A stretch of 64,000 bases of DNA from Aliidiomarina sp. B3213 (lineage in GTDB: Bacteria > Pseudomonadota > Gammaproteobacteria > Enterobacterales > Alteromonadaceae), in NCBI RefSeq assembly GCF_003290085.1, contig NZ_QMKJ01000002.1, forward strand, positions 1 through 64,000. Reading direction: 5' to 3'. The notes under the pieces are model-generated. The model was not told the origin of the DNA. It did no database searches and saw nothing but the letters and a program-made list of their open reading frames with translations. This document shows, piece by piece, positions 1-8,933 of this stretch. Every line of letters starts with the position of its first letter. The stretch's first letter is position 1. A program made the translations under genes and the position numbers.

Positions 1-91
1 TTCATTCTAAGCTTCGCGTTTTTGCCAAATTAATGGCTATAGTTCGATGCTTATCCTGTAAGTGCCCACACAGATTGCTTGGCTTGATATA

Positions 92-103
92 TTGTTAAAG
101 AAC
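92..103 (-). promoter_or_regulatory. boxA antitermination element
   Basis: The minus strand reads GTTCTTTAACAA, which matches the rrn boxA core (TGCTCTTTAACA in E. coli). It is followed at the expected short distance by the conserved leader block at 61-77. BoxA binds NusB-S10 and makes rRNA transcription resistant to Rho. Confidence 0.8.
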
Positions 104-131
104 GTTGCTTCATTCCGAAGCAGGGAAGCGA

Positions 132-159
132 ATTTTACGCTTCCGAGCGCTGAAGTCAA
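132..159 (-). promoter_or_regulatory. rrn P2 promoter
   Basis: On the minus strand, TTGACT (154-159) and TAAAAT (132-137) are separated by 16 bases. This places a start near base 125, upstream of boxA. Position and spacing fit the second promoter of an rrn operon. Confidence 0.7.
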
Positions 160-234
160 GTGCTTTTCGAAGGTTTTTGTAAGCTTCTTAAAGTGACTCC
201 GCCGTTGCCACTTATTCGGTGACAACGGCGGCGC

Positions 235-285
235 ATTATAAAGATCATTGAACAACGATCAAGATCTTTTTTGAACTTTATTTTC
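235..285 (-). promoter_or_regulatory. rrn P1 promoter with UP-like element
   Basis: On the minus strand, TTGATC (257-262), a 16-base spacer and a perfect TATAAT (235-240) are followed by a G+C-rich discriminator beginning GCGCCGCC. That discriminator is the hallmark of stringently controlled stable-RNA promoters. The A/T-rich stretch at 263-285 is in the position of an UP element. It lies only about 45 bases beyond the htpG stop codon on the same strand. Confidence 0.78.
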
Positions 286-328
286 AACTGCTCATAATTC
301 CATCATTACGAGCAAAAAACAGTCCAAA

Positions 329-2254
329 TTAACGTTGAGAAAGCTCCAACATCATTTTGTTTAGCTTACGCACATAGCTACCAGGATCTTTCAGAGAACC
401 TCTTTCAGCTAATGTTGCTTGGTCAAGTAGCAGTTCCGCCCAAGAACCAAATCTAGATTCGTCTTGTTCTTCTGCTATTTTCTCAACCAATGGATGCGAA
501 GGGTTAAGCTCGAAAATATACTTAGTTTCCGGCACACTTTGCCCCGCAGCTTCCATAAGCTTCGCCATTTGCGTGCTCATGTCGTTTTCATCCGTCACGA
601 TACACGCAGGAGAATCTGTTAAACGATGCGTTAAACGCACATTTTTAACTTTATCTCCTAAGGCTTCTTTGAATCTATCCACAACAGGTTTGAACTTCTC
701 CTCTGTTGCTTCTTTCTCTTCTTTCGCTTCTTTATCGTCTAGATCACCAAGATCTAAGTCTCCGCGCGTCACTGACTGGAAAGATTTCTCTTTAAATTCG
801 GTCAAGTGACTCATTAACCATTCATCAATACGATCTGAGAGCAATAGGACTTCTATTCCCTTTTTCTGGAAGATCTCTAATGCAGGGTTGTTACGTGCAG
901 CTTCATAACTATCTGCAACGATATAATAGATCTTGTCCTGCCCTTCCTTCATACGCTCAATATATGCATCTAATGATACACGTTGCTCAGCAGTGTCTTC
1001 ATGAGTCGACGCGAATCGTAATAATTCAGCGACCTTTTCTACATTTGAAGGATCGTCTGCCGGGCCTTCTTTTAAAACATTACCGAAGTTATCCCAGAAC
1101 TCCCCATAGCCAGCTTCATCGTTACGAGCGAACTTACTCAGCATACTCAAAACTTTTTTGGTGCTCGCAGAACGCATTGCGCGGGTTACTTTATTGTCCT
1201 GCAATATTTCACGAGACACATTCAACGGTAGATCATTAGAGTCAATTAACCCGCGGACAAAGCGCAGGTATGTCGGCATAAACTGTTCAGCGTCGTCCAT
1301 AATGAAAACGCGTTGAACGTATAGCTTAATACCCTTCTGGCTTTCACGATTCCATAAATCGAATGGCGCTCGCTTTGGAATATATAAAAGGCTGGTGTAC
1401 TCGTGCTTACCCTCTACTTTGTTGTGGCTCCACAATAGAGGGTCGTCAAAGTCATGTGCGATCGACTTATAGAAGTCTTTATATTCTTCATCAGAGACAT
1501 CTGACTTTTCACGTAACCAAAGTGCTTTACCGGCATTAACGGTTTCCCATTCACCTGGCTTCGCTTCAATTTTTTCACCGTCTGGGCCTTCGCGCTCTTC
1601 CTCTGGCTCTTTCCACATTTGTACCGGCATGCTTAAGTGATCAGAGTAAGTTTTGATAATACCTTTCAATTTCCACGCATCTAAGAACTCTTCAGAATCC
1701 TCACGAAGGTGCAAAATAATGTCAGTACCACGTTGAGGCTTGTTGACTTGAGACAGCGTATATTCGCCATCACCTTGAGATTGCCACTCAACGCCCTCAC
1801 TTGGTTCGATACCTGCGCCTCGCGTTTGAACTGTTACTCGGTCAGCGACAATAAATGCTGAATAAAAACCCACACCAAACTGGCCGATTAATTGAGAATC
1901 CTTAGCTTGGTCGCCAGACAATTGACTGAAGAATTCTTTTGTTCCCGACTTCGCGATAGTCCCCAAATTATTCATAACTTCATCGCGAGTCATACCAATA
2001 CCGTTGTCGCTGATGGTAATGGTTTTTGCGTCTGGGTTTACGCTTACTCGAACAAAAAGTTCAGCATTGTCTTCAAAAAGTGAATTGTTTTGCAAAGCTT
2101 TGAAACGCAACTTGTCCGCTGCGTCAGATGCATTTGAGATAAGCTCTCGTAGAAATATTTCCTTATTCGAGTAAAGCGAATGAATCATTAGATTCAAAAG
2201 CTGTTTTACTTCCGTTTGAAAACCGTGTTTTTCTACATTTTGCGTCTCAGCCAT
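329..2254 (-). CDS. htpG: Molecular chaperone HtpG (Hsp90)
   Basis: ATP-dependent Hsp90-family chaperone of the cytoplasm, 641 residues. The N-terminal ATPase domain has the ELISNASDA signature (Glu37, Asn41), DNGIGM and the [11 protein letters not shown] glycine-rich lid. Middle and C-terminal dimerisation domains follow, and the length is normal for the family. The ATG at 2254 is chosen over an in-frame TTG nine bases upstream, because an AGGAG Shine-Dalgarno sits ten bases before the ATG and would touch the TTG. A sigma-32-type promoter lies just upstream. The next unit on this strand is the rrn operon, with no clear intrinsic terminator between them. Confidence 0.98.
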   Translation of the reverse strand: MAETQNVEKHGFQTEVKQLLNLMIHSLYSNKEIFLRELISNASDAADKLRFKALQNNSLFEDNAELFVRVSVNPDAKTITISDNGIGMTRDEVMNNLGTIAKSGTKEFFSQLSGDQAKDSQLIGQFGVGFYSAFIVADRVTVQTRGAGIEPSEGVEWQSQGDGEYTLSQVNKPQRGTDIILHLREDSEEFLDAWKLKGIIKTYSDHLSMPVQMWKEPEEEREGPDGEKIEAKPGEWETVNAGKALWLREKSDVSDEEYKDFYKSIAHDFDDPLLWSHNKVEGKHEYTSLLYIPKRAPFDLWNRESQKGIKLYVQRVFIMDDAEQFMPTYLRFVRGLIDSNDLPLNVSREILQDNKVTRAMRSASTKKVLSMLSKFARNDEAGYGEFWDNFGNVLKEGPADDPSNVEKVAELLRFASTHEDTAEQRVSLDAYIERMKEGQDKIYYIVADSYEAARNNPALEIFQKKGIEVLLLSDRIDEWLMSHLTEFKEKSFQSVTRGDLDLGDLDDKEAKEEKEATEEKFKPVVDRFKEALGDKVKNVRLTHRLTDSPACIVTDENDMSTQMAKLMEAAGQSVPETKYIFELNPSHPLVEKIAEEQDESRFGSWAELLLDQATLAERGSLKDPGSYVRKLNKMMLELSQR

Positions 2255-2299
2255 GGCTGACAATCTCCTGATCTAGGTTACCAATATGTTCTGGTAAAG

Positions 2300-2327
2300 A
2301 TATGGGGACGCTGTCTGCTTTTTAAAG
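2300..2327 (-). promoter_or_regulatory. Sigma-32 (heat-shock) promoter of htpG
   Basis: The minus strand reads CTTTAAA (2321-2327), 13 bases, then CCCCATAT (2300-2307). The RpoH consensus is CTTGAAA with a 13-17 base spacer and CCCCATNT. The -10 matches fully and the -35 has one mismatch. It would give a 5' untranslated region of roughly 40 bases and predicts heat induction of htpG. Confidence 0.8.
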
Positions 2328-2341
2328 GGATTTCTTAGAAA

Positions 2342-2947
2342 TTACTCAAACGCCTTACGGCCAGAAAACGCATGGCCTAACGTTCGATGGTCGACATATT
2401 CAAGTTCACCACCCACGGGGATGCCGTGAGCAATTCGAGTGGTAGGTATTTTATATTTTGTAGCCGACTCCGCAATGTAATGCGCTGTTGCGTCGCCTTC
2501 CGCTGTGGGATTGGTTGCCAAGATAACTTCTGTTACACCGCCTGCCGAGAAGCGCTGCTCTAAAACATCAAGACCAATGTCTCGTGGGCCAATTCCGTCT
2601 AATGGAGATAAATGTCCCATTAAAACAAAGTACTGGCCTTCGAAAGACTCTGTTTGTTCTACAGCTATAACATCTGCAGGAGATTCGACGATACACAGTG
2701 CGCCAGTTTCTTCACGCGTAGGGTTACTGCAAATATGGCATATCGTCGTTTCTGACAAAGTTCTGCACTTTTCACAACGCCCAACTCTTTCTAAAGCGTT
2801 GGTAATAGCTTGAGCCAATTTTTCCGCACCTTGTCTTTCGCGTTCCAATAATTGAAACACCATTCGTTGCGCACTTTTTTGACCTACGCCAGGTAGAACG
2901 CGCAGGGCTTGAATAAGTGACGCTATAGCTGGGGAAAATTGGCTCAT
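2342..2947 (-). CDS. recR: Recombination mediator RecR
   Basis: RecR forms a ring clamp that works with RecF and RecO to load RecA on gapped DNA. The 201-residue protein has an N-terminal helix-hairpin-helix region ([13 protein letters not shown], about 17-29), a C4 zinc finger (Cys58, 61, 70, 73) and a Toprim domain from about residue 80 containing EGDATAHYI. Length and domain order are normal. It lies immediately downstream of ybaB on the same strand, the usual dnaX-ybaB-recR order in Gammaproteobacteria. Confidence 0.97.
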   Translation of the reverse strand: MSQFSPAIASLIQALRVLPGVGQKSAQRMVFQLLERERQGAEKLAQAITNALERVGRCEKCRTLSETTICHICSNPTREETGALCIVESPADVIAVEQTESFEGQYFVLMGHLSPLDGIGPRDIGLDVLEQRFSAGGVTEVILATNPTAEGDATAHYIAESATKYKIPTTRIAHGIPVGGELEYVDHRTLGHAFSGRKAFE

Positions 2948-2958
2948 CTTTAATTACC

Positions 2959-3291
2959 TTAAAACGGCATTTTAAATCCAGGAGGTAAGCCCATTCCTCC
3001 GGTAACACTCGCCATTTTTTCCTTTGAAGCTTCTTCTACGCGGCGAACAGCGTCATTTGTTGCTGCAGCAATAAGGTCTTCCAGCATTTCACGGTCATCG
3101 TCGTCGCCAAATACACTTGGGTCAATTTCAACGCGCTTAACATTATGGTTACCGTACATGGTTACTTTAACCATACCAGCACCTGCTTCACCGGTAACTT
3201 CCATGCTTGCTACTTCTTCTTGCATTTTTTGCATGCGCTCTTGCATTTGCTGCGCCTGCTTCATCATGTTACCCATTCCGCCTTTAAACAT
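2959..3291 (-). CDS. ybaB: YbaB/EbfC family nucleoid-associated protein
   Basis: Small DNA-binding protein of 110 residues, rich in Met and Gln at the N-terminus ([20 protein letters not shown]), as is typical of YbaB/EbfC. The family forms tweezer-like dimers that bind DNA. The ATG at 3291 is preferred to one 21 bases upstream because it begins the conserved MFKGG sequence and follows a GAGAGAG purine run. It is co-oriented with dnaX upstream and recR 11 bases downstream. Confidence 0.95.
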   Translation of the reverse strand: MFKGGMGNMMKQAQQMQERMQKMQEEVASMEVTGEAGAGMVKVTMYGNHNVKRVEIDPSVFGDDDDREMLEDLIAAATNDAVRRVEEASKEKMASVTGGMGLPPGFKMPF

Positions 3292-3354
3292 GCTTACTCT
3301 CTCTTTATTCAATGAACTAAATACATTTCTTAATGTGCGGTTATTCTATCAACC

Positions 3355-5250
3355 TCACACTCTAGGTTGAATACTTCCAGCTACAACTTGTGCGTCTAAT
3401 TCAGACGCTATTTTTTGTACTTCACTGTGGTCGTTCAGTTTTTGCTCAGCTAGTCCTAGCTGAAAGCGATTAATTTCTTGTTGAATAATAAACGGTGTTC
3501 CCGACAAGCTCGCAAACCCTATATCCAAAGGCTCATCCATTATAAGCTTTGATAAAACTGAGCGAAGCTGCTCTTCCATATCGTCGCTAAATAGCGCTCG
3601 TTGGTTATCGTCTATAAGTAACCGATAGCCATTATCCAACTGCTCTAGCTTGGTATGTAACAAAATTTGCCGAGTAATACCGACGGTATTCAAACCGTCC
3701 ACCGAAGCCGACCAAGGATCTATGTCCGCTGCTGATCTTATATTTGGAGTTAAATCCAAAGTTTCAGCTTGTTTCGTGATCTGAATAGGCTCTGACACCT
3801 GCTCGGTTTGCTCCGTAGCAGGTGCTTCCTTAATTTCCGGCTTTGGGGGGCTAGTAGACTCCGGCTTGTCTGAGCTAGAACGAATCGACTGCATTATGTC
3901 GCTTCTTGTAGCTAGCAAGTCATTCAGCTCGTCGTTTACTGGTGCGCCTTGTTGAGCATTGTGCTCATGCCTCTCTTCAGGCTCCGAAACTTGTTGTGTT
4001 GGCACGGAAGGCTCTGGTTCTGCCTCCACACTAACTTCAGCTTTAGGTTCTATTACTGGTGCTTCTGGTACAGACTCAGGAGTCGCTGGCGTTGCTACAG
4101 TAGGCGCTGCTTTCGGTTGCGGAGCAACTTCGGATCGAGACTGTTCAATACTTACCGAGCCATCTCCTAACCGAAAATTAAGCATCCGTAATACGGTCAT
4201 CTCCACAGAAGAAAACGTGTCAGCCGAATAAGGCAGCTCTTTTCTACCTTCCAGTACTAATCGATACCAAACCTGCACTTGTTCTGCAGGGATGTTTTGC
4301 GCAAGCTCCTGTAAACCCTCTTTGGCTTCAGCAAGGCCTGAATCAACAAACTCTGGGGCGAGCTGGGCTAAAGCAATTTGATGCAATACATTTTGAAGTT
4401 CTGCCAACAAATCAGCGATATCCGTCATGCGGTTTGGTAGCTCTCGCAAGTAATTAAGCGCTTCTTTACCGTGACCACTAGCGACAAGTTTAAGTAGCTT
4501 AATGTTGTCGTTTGGGTTCAAAGACCCAAGCATCAACGCTACTACCTCTTCACTAACGGCTTGGTTTCCCTGTGCAATAGCTTGGTCAGTTAAACTTAAG
4601 GCATCCCGCATACTTCCGCGTGCAGCACGCGCAATAAGCTGCAATGCACTGTCGTCAAACTGTAAGTTTTCTGCGGAGAGGATCTTGTTTAGCTGCTGCG
4701 CTATTTCGTCTTTGGTTAATGCACGCAGCTGAAATTGCAAGCAGCGTGAAAGCACGGTAACAGGCAGCTTATCTGGGTCTGTGGTCGCCAGTAAGAAAAT
4801 AGCATGCTCAGGAGGTTCTTCTAATGTTTTGAGAAGCGCATTGAAACTATGGCGAGAAAGCATGTGCACTTCATCTATCAAATATACTTTGTAGCGCCCT
4901 TGCGTAGGACGATACTGCACGTTTTCAAGAATTTCGCGTGTGTCTTCAACTTTAGTACGTGAAGCCGCATCTATTTCTAATAAGTCGACGAAGCGACCTT
5001 GGTCAATTTGCTGACAAATTTCACATTGACCGCATGGTGTCGCAGTAACGCCTTCAACACAATTTAAGCTTCGGGCAAGAATCCGCGCGATCGTGGTTTT
5101 ACCTACACCACGTGTTCCAGAGAGTAAATATGCATGATGTAAGCGTTGGTGAGTCAGCGCATTAGTTAAGGCTTGTAAAACATGTTGTTGCCCAACAACT
5201 TCCGAGAAAGACTTCGGACGCCACTGTCTCGCTAACACCTGGTAACTCAT
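3355..5250 (-). CDS. dnaX: DNA polymerase III subunits tau/gamma
   Basis: Clamp-loader ATPase, 631 residues. It has a Walker A motif (GTRGVGKT, 45-52), a four-Cys zinc module (Cys64, 73, 76, 79), a Walker B DEVH (126-129) and the sensor motif SRC (168-170). A Pro/Glu/Val-rich linker (about 365-500) leads to the tau C-terminal region that binds DnaB and the polymerase core. I see no A-rich slippery heptamer at the place where E. coli dnaX frameshifts; the only six-base A run on the coding strand is close to the 3' end (about 3410-3416). A separate gamma product by that mechanism is therefore not supported. Confidence 0.97.
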   Translation of the reverse strand: MSYQVLARQWRPKSFSEVVGQQHVLQALTNALTHQRLHHAYLLSGTRGVGKTTIARILARSLNCVEGVTATPCGQCEICQQIDQGRFVDLLEIDAASRTKVEDTREILENVQYRPTQGRYKVYLIDEVHMLSRHSFNALLKTLEEPPEHAIFLLATTDPDKLPVTVLSRCLQFQLRALTKDEIAQQLNKILSAENLQFDDSALQLIARAARGSMRDALSLTDQAIAQGNQAVSEEVVALMLGSLNPNDNIKLLKLVASGHGKEALNYLRELPNRMTDIADLLAELQNVLHQIALAQLAPEFVDSGLAEAKEGLQELAQNIPAEQVQVWYRLVLEGRKELPYSADTFSSVEMTVLRMLNFRLGDGSVSIEQSRSEVAPQPKAAPTVATPATPESVPEAPVIEPKAEVSVEAEPEPSVPTQQVSEPEERHEHNAQQGAPVNDELNDLLATRSDIMQSIRSSSDKPESTSPPKPEIKEAPATEQTEQVSEPIQITKQAETLDLTPNIRSAADIDPWSASVDGLNTVGITRQILLHTKLEQLDNGYRLLIDDNQRALFSDDMEEQLRSVLSKLIMDEPLDIGFASLSGTPFIIQQEINRFQLGLAEQKLNDHSEVQKIASELDAQVVAGSIQPRV

Positions 5251-5304
5251 GCAAACCTCTCTCGACGCATATTGAAGACGGAGTATAACTTAGAGGTTTC
5301 TATC

Positions 5305-5868
5305 CTACTTCAAGTCGTCGTACGCAACAATGGCGTAGCTCGAGATACCTTTGTTTGTGAGCGCTTTTCGTCCAGGAAGGTATAGAAGTTCAGCCAAGAA
5401 TGCAGCTTCTACAATGGTTGCAGGTGTTTTCTTCAAGAGGTCTATGGCGGCCCCAATTGTTCCACCGGTTGCTAACATATCGTCCATCACAACTACGCGA
5501 TCGCGTTTTGTTAGACCGTCTACATGGAGCTCCAATGCGTCTGTACCGTATTCAAGCTCGTAGTCTTCGCGGTGGCATTCACGAGGAAGTTTACCCGCCT
5601 TGCGAATCAAAGTTAGGCCAATACCTAAACGGTCTGCCAGAGCCGCAGCAAATATAAATCCACGCGCTTCTACCGCAACAATTTGGGTGAGGCCGTAATT
5701 TTCATAACGCTCGTGAAAAAGGTCGATGCTGTAACGAAGAGCCTTAGGATCTGCTAGTGCTGTCGTGATGTCTCTAAAAACCACCCCCTTTGTAGGGAAG
5801 TCCGCTACGTTAGTAATAGCGCGTTGAATATAATCACTTCTTAGGTCAGCACACACATAATGGGTCAT
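5305..5868 (-). CDS. apt: Adenine phosphoribosyltransferase
   Basis: Converts adenine and PRPP to AMP and pyrophosphate in purine salvage. The 187-residue protein carries the type I phosphoribosyltransferase signature VVMDDMLATGGT (about 126-137, with Asp129-Asp130 and the P-loop TGGT) and the VAVEARGFIF segment near 65-73. Length is normal. It abuts the receiver gene upstream with no spacer and precedes dnaX on the same strand. Confidence 0.97.
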   Translation of the reverse strand: MTHYVCADLRSDYIQRAITNVADFPTKGVVFRDITTALADPKALRYSIDLFHERYENYGLTQIVAVEARGFIFAAALADRLGIGLTLIRKAGKLPRECHREDYELEYGTDALELHVDGLTKRDRVVVMDDMLATGGTIGAAIDLLKKTPATIVEAAFLAELLYLPGRKALTNKGISSYAIVAYDDLK

Positions 5869-6249
5869 TTAGGCAATATCTCGCTCTTCGTATTCGTCTA
5901 AAACATTTCCAAGTTCTTCGAAAGAAACTGGCTTCGGTAAAACTAAATTAACGCCGAGTTTTAATGCTTTTTGTTCGACATTTTGAAAATCGTCGGTGGT
6001 AAGCAGAACTATTGGCGTATCTTCATAAGTTGCATTGTCACGCAAGTTGCGTGCTAATGCAAAACCGTCCATGAGAGGCATTTTATGATCAGTAATTATC
6101 AGGGAGAACTCCTGATTCAACGCTTTATTGAGGCCGTCTAAGCCGTCAACAGCTGTAATGAATTGATAACCCGCCTGTGCTAAGAACAACGAGAGCTGCT
6201 CACGCGTTTTGGCATTATCTTCCACTAATAAAATTTGCTTACTCATCAT
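5869..6249 (-). CDS. CheY-like single-domain response regulator
   Basis: The 126-residue protein is a receiver domain with no output domain. Acidic pocket residues Glu10-Asp11, phosphoacceptor Asp54 (ITDHKMPLMDG), the switch Thr85 and Lys106 in LPKPVS are all present, so phosphorylation should be possible. Its partner kinase is not in the window. The stop codon directly abuts the apt start, implying co-transcription, and a small membrane-protein gene lies 39 bases upstream on the same strand. Two adjacent ATGs are possible starts. It could serve chemotaxis or a phosphorelay; I cannot choose. Confidence 0.9.
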   Translation of the reverse strand: MMSKQILLVEDNAKTREQLSLFLAQAGYQFITAVDGLDGLNKALNQEFSLIITDHKMPLMDGFALARNLRDNATYEDTPIVLLTTDDFQNVEQKALKLGVNLVLPKPVSFEELGNVLDEYEERDIA

Positions 6250-6288
6250 GCGTCCATGTTTCGCTTTAACTCCGCCTTTATAGGCAAG

Positions 6289-6417
6289 TTAAGCTGCGCC
6301 AAAAAGTTGCACCAAACGAAGTACTGGTGTTAGTGAAGCAATACAAATAAAAGCAACTACAGCCATAGCTAAATGACGTTTACTCGCCGACTCTTTGAAT
6401 TCAGTATTCTCTGACAT
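6289..6417 (-). CDS. Small single-pass membrane protein, 42 residues
   Basis: This is an unrecognised small gene. It begins MSENTEFKESASKRHLAM, then has a hydrophobic segment of about 16-18 residues (AVVAFICIASLTPVLRLV), and ends LFGAA. A polar, basic N-terminus before one transmembrane helix suggests an inner-membrane peptide. The Shine-Dalgarno GAGG lies five bases before the ATG, which supports translation. It is co-oriented with the receiver and apt genes downstream, so it may lead that operon. Nothing about its function is evident. Confidence 0.6.
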   Translation of the reverse strand: MSENTEFKESASKRHLAMAVVAFICIASLTPVLRLVQLFGAA

Positions 6418-6532
6418 TTGAACCTCAATTTCTTAAATATCAACAACTTGAGAAACGCTAGGAATATTGCACCTCTCAACCGCGGCGAATTTTACAGGAA
6501 AAGGAGAATATTTGAAAGTTACGGTTCAAATA

Positions 6533-6565
6533 CAAAAAACCCGCACCGGATACCGGTACGGGTTT
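6533..6565 (-). terminator. Intrinsic terminator of the TonB2 operon
   Basis: On the minus strand a stem AAACCCGTACCGG / CCGGTGCGGGTTT closes a short loop and runs into a T-rich tract (TTTTTTG). It lies 27 bases beyond the stop codon of the TPR gene, the last gene of the TonB2 operon. Confidence 0.85.
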
Positions 6566-6591
6566 CTATTACAAAATAACGAGCTGTTACT

Positions 6592-7899
6592 TTACAAGTC
6601 TACGCCACGGTTACTTGCTGTTTGGCGAATAAATCCAATCCAGCTTTCCGCGTTACGACGTGTTGCTGAATAACGCGTAGCGTTCTCCATAGCATTCAAT
6701 GCCTGACGATATTGACGGCTATAGAAGTGCGCTTCAGCCAATGACATGTAAATTCGGCCTGTCGTACTATCGTCTTCAGGGCCTAAATCTAATGCCGCTT
6801 GGAAAGAACGCGCCGCATTGCGGTATTCTTCAGCAAGTGCATAAGCATCGCCTTGCGCACGGTAGTAACCCACACGATCCTGAGTGTCTTCAGCAAGTTC
6901 AATTGCCTTGCTGTAGGTTTCAGCAGCTTGCTCAAATTCACGAGCTGTGTAGTAACTACGTGCTGCAGACGCCCAGTTAGACTGGCTCTCATCGATATCA
7001 CCACTCTCAAGATGGCGAGTCATTACAGTCGCCGCATGATATGGGATACGAGCATTAGAGAACATCTGTACCAAATAACGGAAATCAGATGAACGCTCTA
7101 AATAGCCTGCGTCATAAGCAATAGCCAAAGTTTGTAGTGCTTTGTCGTTTTGCTCATTAAGTGCATAAAATGCACCTAATTGGCTCCACCAACGCGTCTC
7201 TGAAGGAATCGCGTTAATGCCGTCTTCAAGCACTCCAATTGCGTTTGGAATATCGTTTTGCTCGTAGTACGCACCAACCATTAACACATAAGGGTTACGG
7301 TTAGGTTCGGCATAATGCTCATTCGCTTTGCGAGCAAATGCTACTACAGAGTCAAAGTTTTTCAGCTCCATGTGCGCTGCGGCCATGCGGAATAAAATGT
7401 CCGCATCCCACTCGCCGGTAAACTGAAGATACGTTTGCATCGTTTGTAGCGAATCTTCATAACGCTCTTCTTGCAATTGCAAGTTACCTAGCAATTGCAA
7501 TGAAGCGCTTTGGTCCGCAAAACTCAACATATCGTAACCCACAGCTTCCTGTAGCATCTCCAGTGCCTTTTCAGGCTGAGCTTGCTCTTCAGGAAGAGCC
7601 GCATACATCGTACCTAAGAAACGGTTTACATACGCTCTTTCGTAGTCTGTACGTGGTTCAACTTCCTCAAGAACAGTAATTGCTCCTGGAATGTCTTCAG
7701 CTTCATAAAGCTCGAATGCCTCAACTACAGCACGCGCCAAACGGTCACCCAAAGCATGCGTTCTGCGTGCTTCTTTAAAGGCTTCCACTTCTTCCTGAGT
7801 TGGAATAGTAAAACCAACATCAGTACCTTGCGCGTGCACTGGAAGGAAACTTGCGCCTAACAATGTAGCTGCTGCGAATAATGTTTTCATACGCATCAT
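6592..7899 (-). CDS. TPR-repeat protein of the TonB2 system
   Basis: The 435-residue exported protein starts with a signal peptide (MKTLFAAATLLGASFLPVHAQG) followed by tetratricopeptide-like helical repeats through most of its length, such as the AYxxGDYxxA-type units near residues 325-400. TPR proteins in this operon position are known in Vibrio and Shewanella relatives as the last gene of TonB2 clusters, where they probably act in the periplasm on the TonB complex. It follows tonB by three bases. The second and third in-frame ATGs are also possible starts. Confidence 0.88.
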   Translation of the reverse strand: MMRMKTLFAAATLLGASFLPVHAQGTDVGFTIPTQEEVEAFKEARRTHALGDRLARAVVEAFELYEAEDIPGAITVLEEVEPRTDYERAYVNRFLGTMYAALPEEQAQPEKALEMLQEAVGYDMLSFADQSASLQLLGNLQLQEERYEDSLQTMQTYLQFTGEWDADILFRMAAAHMELKNFDSVVAFARKANEHYAEPNRNPYVLMVGAYYEQNDIPNAIGVLEDGINAIPSETRWWSQLGAFYALNEQNDKALQTLAIAYDAGYLERSSDFRYLVQMFSNARIPYHAATVMTRHLESGDIDESQSNWASAARSYYTAREFEQAAETYSKAIELAEDTQDRVGYYRAQGDAYALAEEYRNAARSFQAALDLGPEDDSTTGRIYMSLAEAHFYSRQYRQALNAMENATRYSATRRNAESWIGFIRQTASNRGVDL

Positions 7900-7902
7900 G
7901 AG

Positions 7903-8517
7903 TTAGGTTCCTTCTATGTTGAAGTCAAGTTGCACTGTCATGCCTTCTTGACGCTGCGGCGTGCCATTTACTACTTTCGGTGCATATCTCCACCGACGTA
8001 GAGCTTGACGAGCTGCTCGGTCAAATACTCGGCGTGGCTCTGCCTCAATAATCTCGATATCTTCAACACCACCGGTTTCGTTAATAGTGAAGCGCAAACG
8101 CACCCAACCATTAATACCGTCACGAGCTGCTGCTGGCGGATAACTTGGTTCTACTCGCACTAACGGCTGAGCGTCACCATCTCGCGTCATACCAGCACTC
8201 GGTCCAGATAACCCAGTGTCTGCACCACCAATATCGATTTCACCTACGTTAAGGTTAAAACCTACCGCATCGTCAGACTGCTGAGGTTCCTGTGGAGGAC
8301 TCTCAGGCGGCTGCTCAGGCGGCTCTGGTGGTGGAGGCGGAGTACGATCTCGACTCGCGATATCTTGATCCGCCTGTGTTTGAACGATTTCGATCGTGGT
8401 CGGAGCTTCAGGCGGCTCATGCCGTGTCTCCCCGCCACTGATCAGGTATGCCATTAAGACAAACAGAGCGAAAGTGACAGCAGCGCCTAGTAATATCGAT
8501 ACTAATACGCGCACCAT
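7903..8517 (-). CDS. tonB: Energy transducer TonB (TonB2 type)
   Basis: TonB spans the periplasm and passes inner-membrane proton-motive energy to outer-membrane receptors. The 204-residue protein has one N-terminal transmembrane helix (about 4-26), a proline-rich spacer (about 58-82, PPPPPEPPEQPPESPP) and a C-terminal TonB domain (LVRVEPSYPPAAARDGINGWVRLRFTI onwards, about 118-200). The short spacer is typical of TonB2 rather than TonB1 proteins. It lies directly after exbD and before the TPR gene. Confidence 0.95.
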   Translation of the reverse strand: MVRVLVSILLGAAVTFALFVLMAYLISGGETRHEPPEAPTTIEIVQTQADQDIASRDRTPPPPPEPPEQPPESPPQEPQQSDDAVGFNLNVGEIDIGGADTGLSGPSAGMTRDGDAQPLVRVEPSYPPAAARDGINGWVRLRFTINETGGVEDIEIIEAEPRRVFDRAARQALRRWRYAPKVVNGTPQRQEGMTVQLDFNIEGT

Positions 8518-8519
8518 AA

Positions 8520-8921
8520 TTAATCGTCCTCTGCTGCTATTGAAATTTGGGCAATACCCGCTTCTTTAATTTGGTCCATGACCTTCACAACTATGCCGTG
8601 ACGCGCTTGGTCGTCAGCTTGAATAACTACCATGTCAGTAGGTTGTTCCGCTAACAAGCGCTCAAGGTTTGCTGCTACACGCTCCACGTCCACCTGACGA
8701 CGGTCCATCCATACTTCGCCATTCTCACGAACCGCGATAAAGATGTTTGCCGAAGGCTTACTGGTAGCCTGTGAAGCTTCAGGACGATTTACGTCAATCC
8801 CTGCTTCTTTCACGAACGAAGTTGTTACGATGAAGAAGATCAACATGATGAATACGATGTCCAACATCGGAGTCATGTCTAGTGTTGCCTCTTCCTCTTC
8901 GCGTATACGTTTACGTGCCAT
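8520..8921 (-). CDS. exbD: Biopolymer transport protein ExbD
   Basis: ExbD is the accessory proton-channel subunit that works with ExbB to energise TonB. The 133-residue protein has a short cytoplasmic tail, one transmembrane helix (about 18-36) with the essential acidic residue Asp21 in MTPMLDIVFIMLIFF, and a periplasmic domain. It lies two bases before tonB and twelve bases after exbB. Confidence 0.95.
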   Translation of the reverse strand: MARKRIREEEEATLDMTPMLDIVFIMLIFFIVTTSFVKEAGIDVNRPEASQATSKPSANIFIAVRENGEVWMDRRQVDVERVAANLERLLAEQPTDMVVIQADDQARHGIVVKVMDQIKEAGIAQISIAAEDD

Positions 8922-8933
8922 AATTCTACTCTC

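Larger units (their letters stand above)
1..228 (-). other. rRNA operon leader (5' of an off-window 16S rRNA gene)
   Basis: Read on the minus strand, this stretch runs from a promoter start region into a boxA antiterminator (92-103) and then the conserved block CAATCTGTGTGGGCACT (61-77). In enterobacterial and related rrn operons that block lies between boxA and the 16S gene. The remaining 60 bases are ordinary leader, so the 16S rRNA gene should begin just beyond the left edge. A stem-loop with arms CCGCCGTTG and CAACGGCGG (199-231) sits at the very start of the P1 transcript. No protein gene is supported here. Confidence 0.82.

Noticed and set aside
54-140. tRNA gene in the first 300 bases
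   Set aside because: No cloverleaf or CCA end; the conserved block at 61-77 belongs to the rrn leader.
37-255. 72-residue minus-strand open frame at the left edge
   Set aside because: It lies over the rrn P1 and P2 promoters and boxA, has no signal, domain or ribosome-binding site, and the region is better explained as stable-RNA leader.
285-311. Stem-loop TGCTCATAATTCC...GAGCA just beyond the htpG stop codon as a terminator
   Set aside because: The stem is interrupted and no T run follows it on the minus strand; the T6 precedes the stem.
3900-4000. Programmed frameshift for a gamma form of DnaX
   Set aside because: No A-rich slippery heptamer is seen in the usual region; the only A6 run is near the gene's 3' end.
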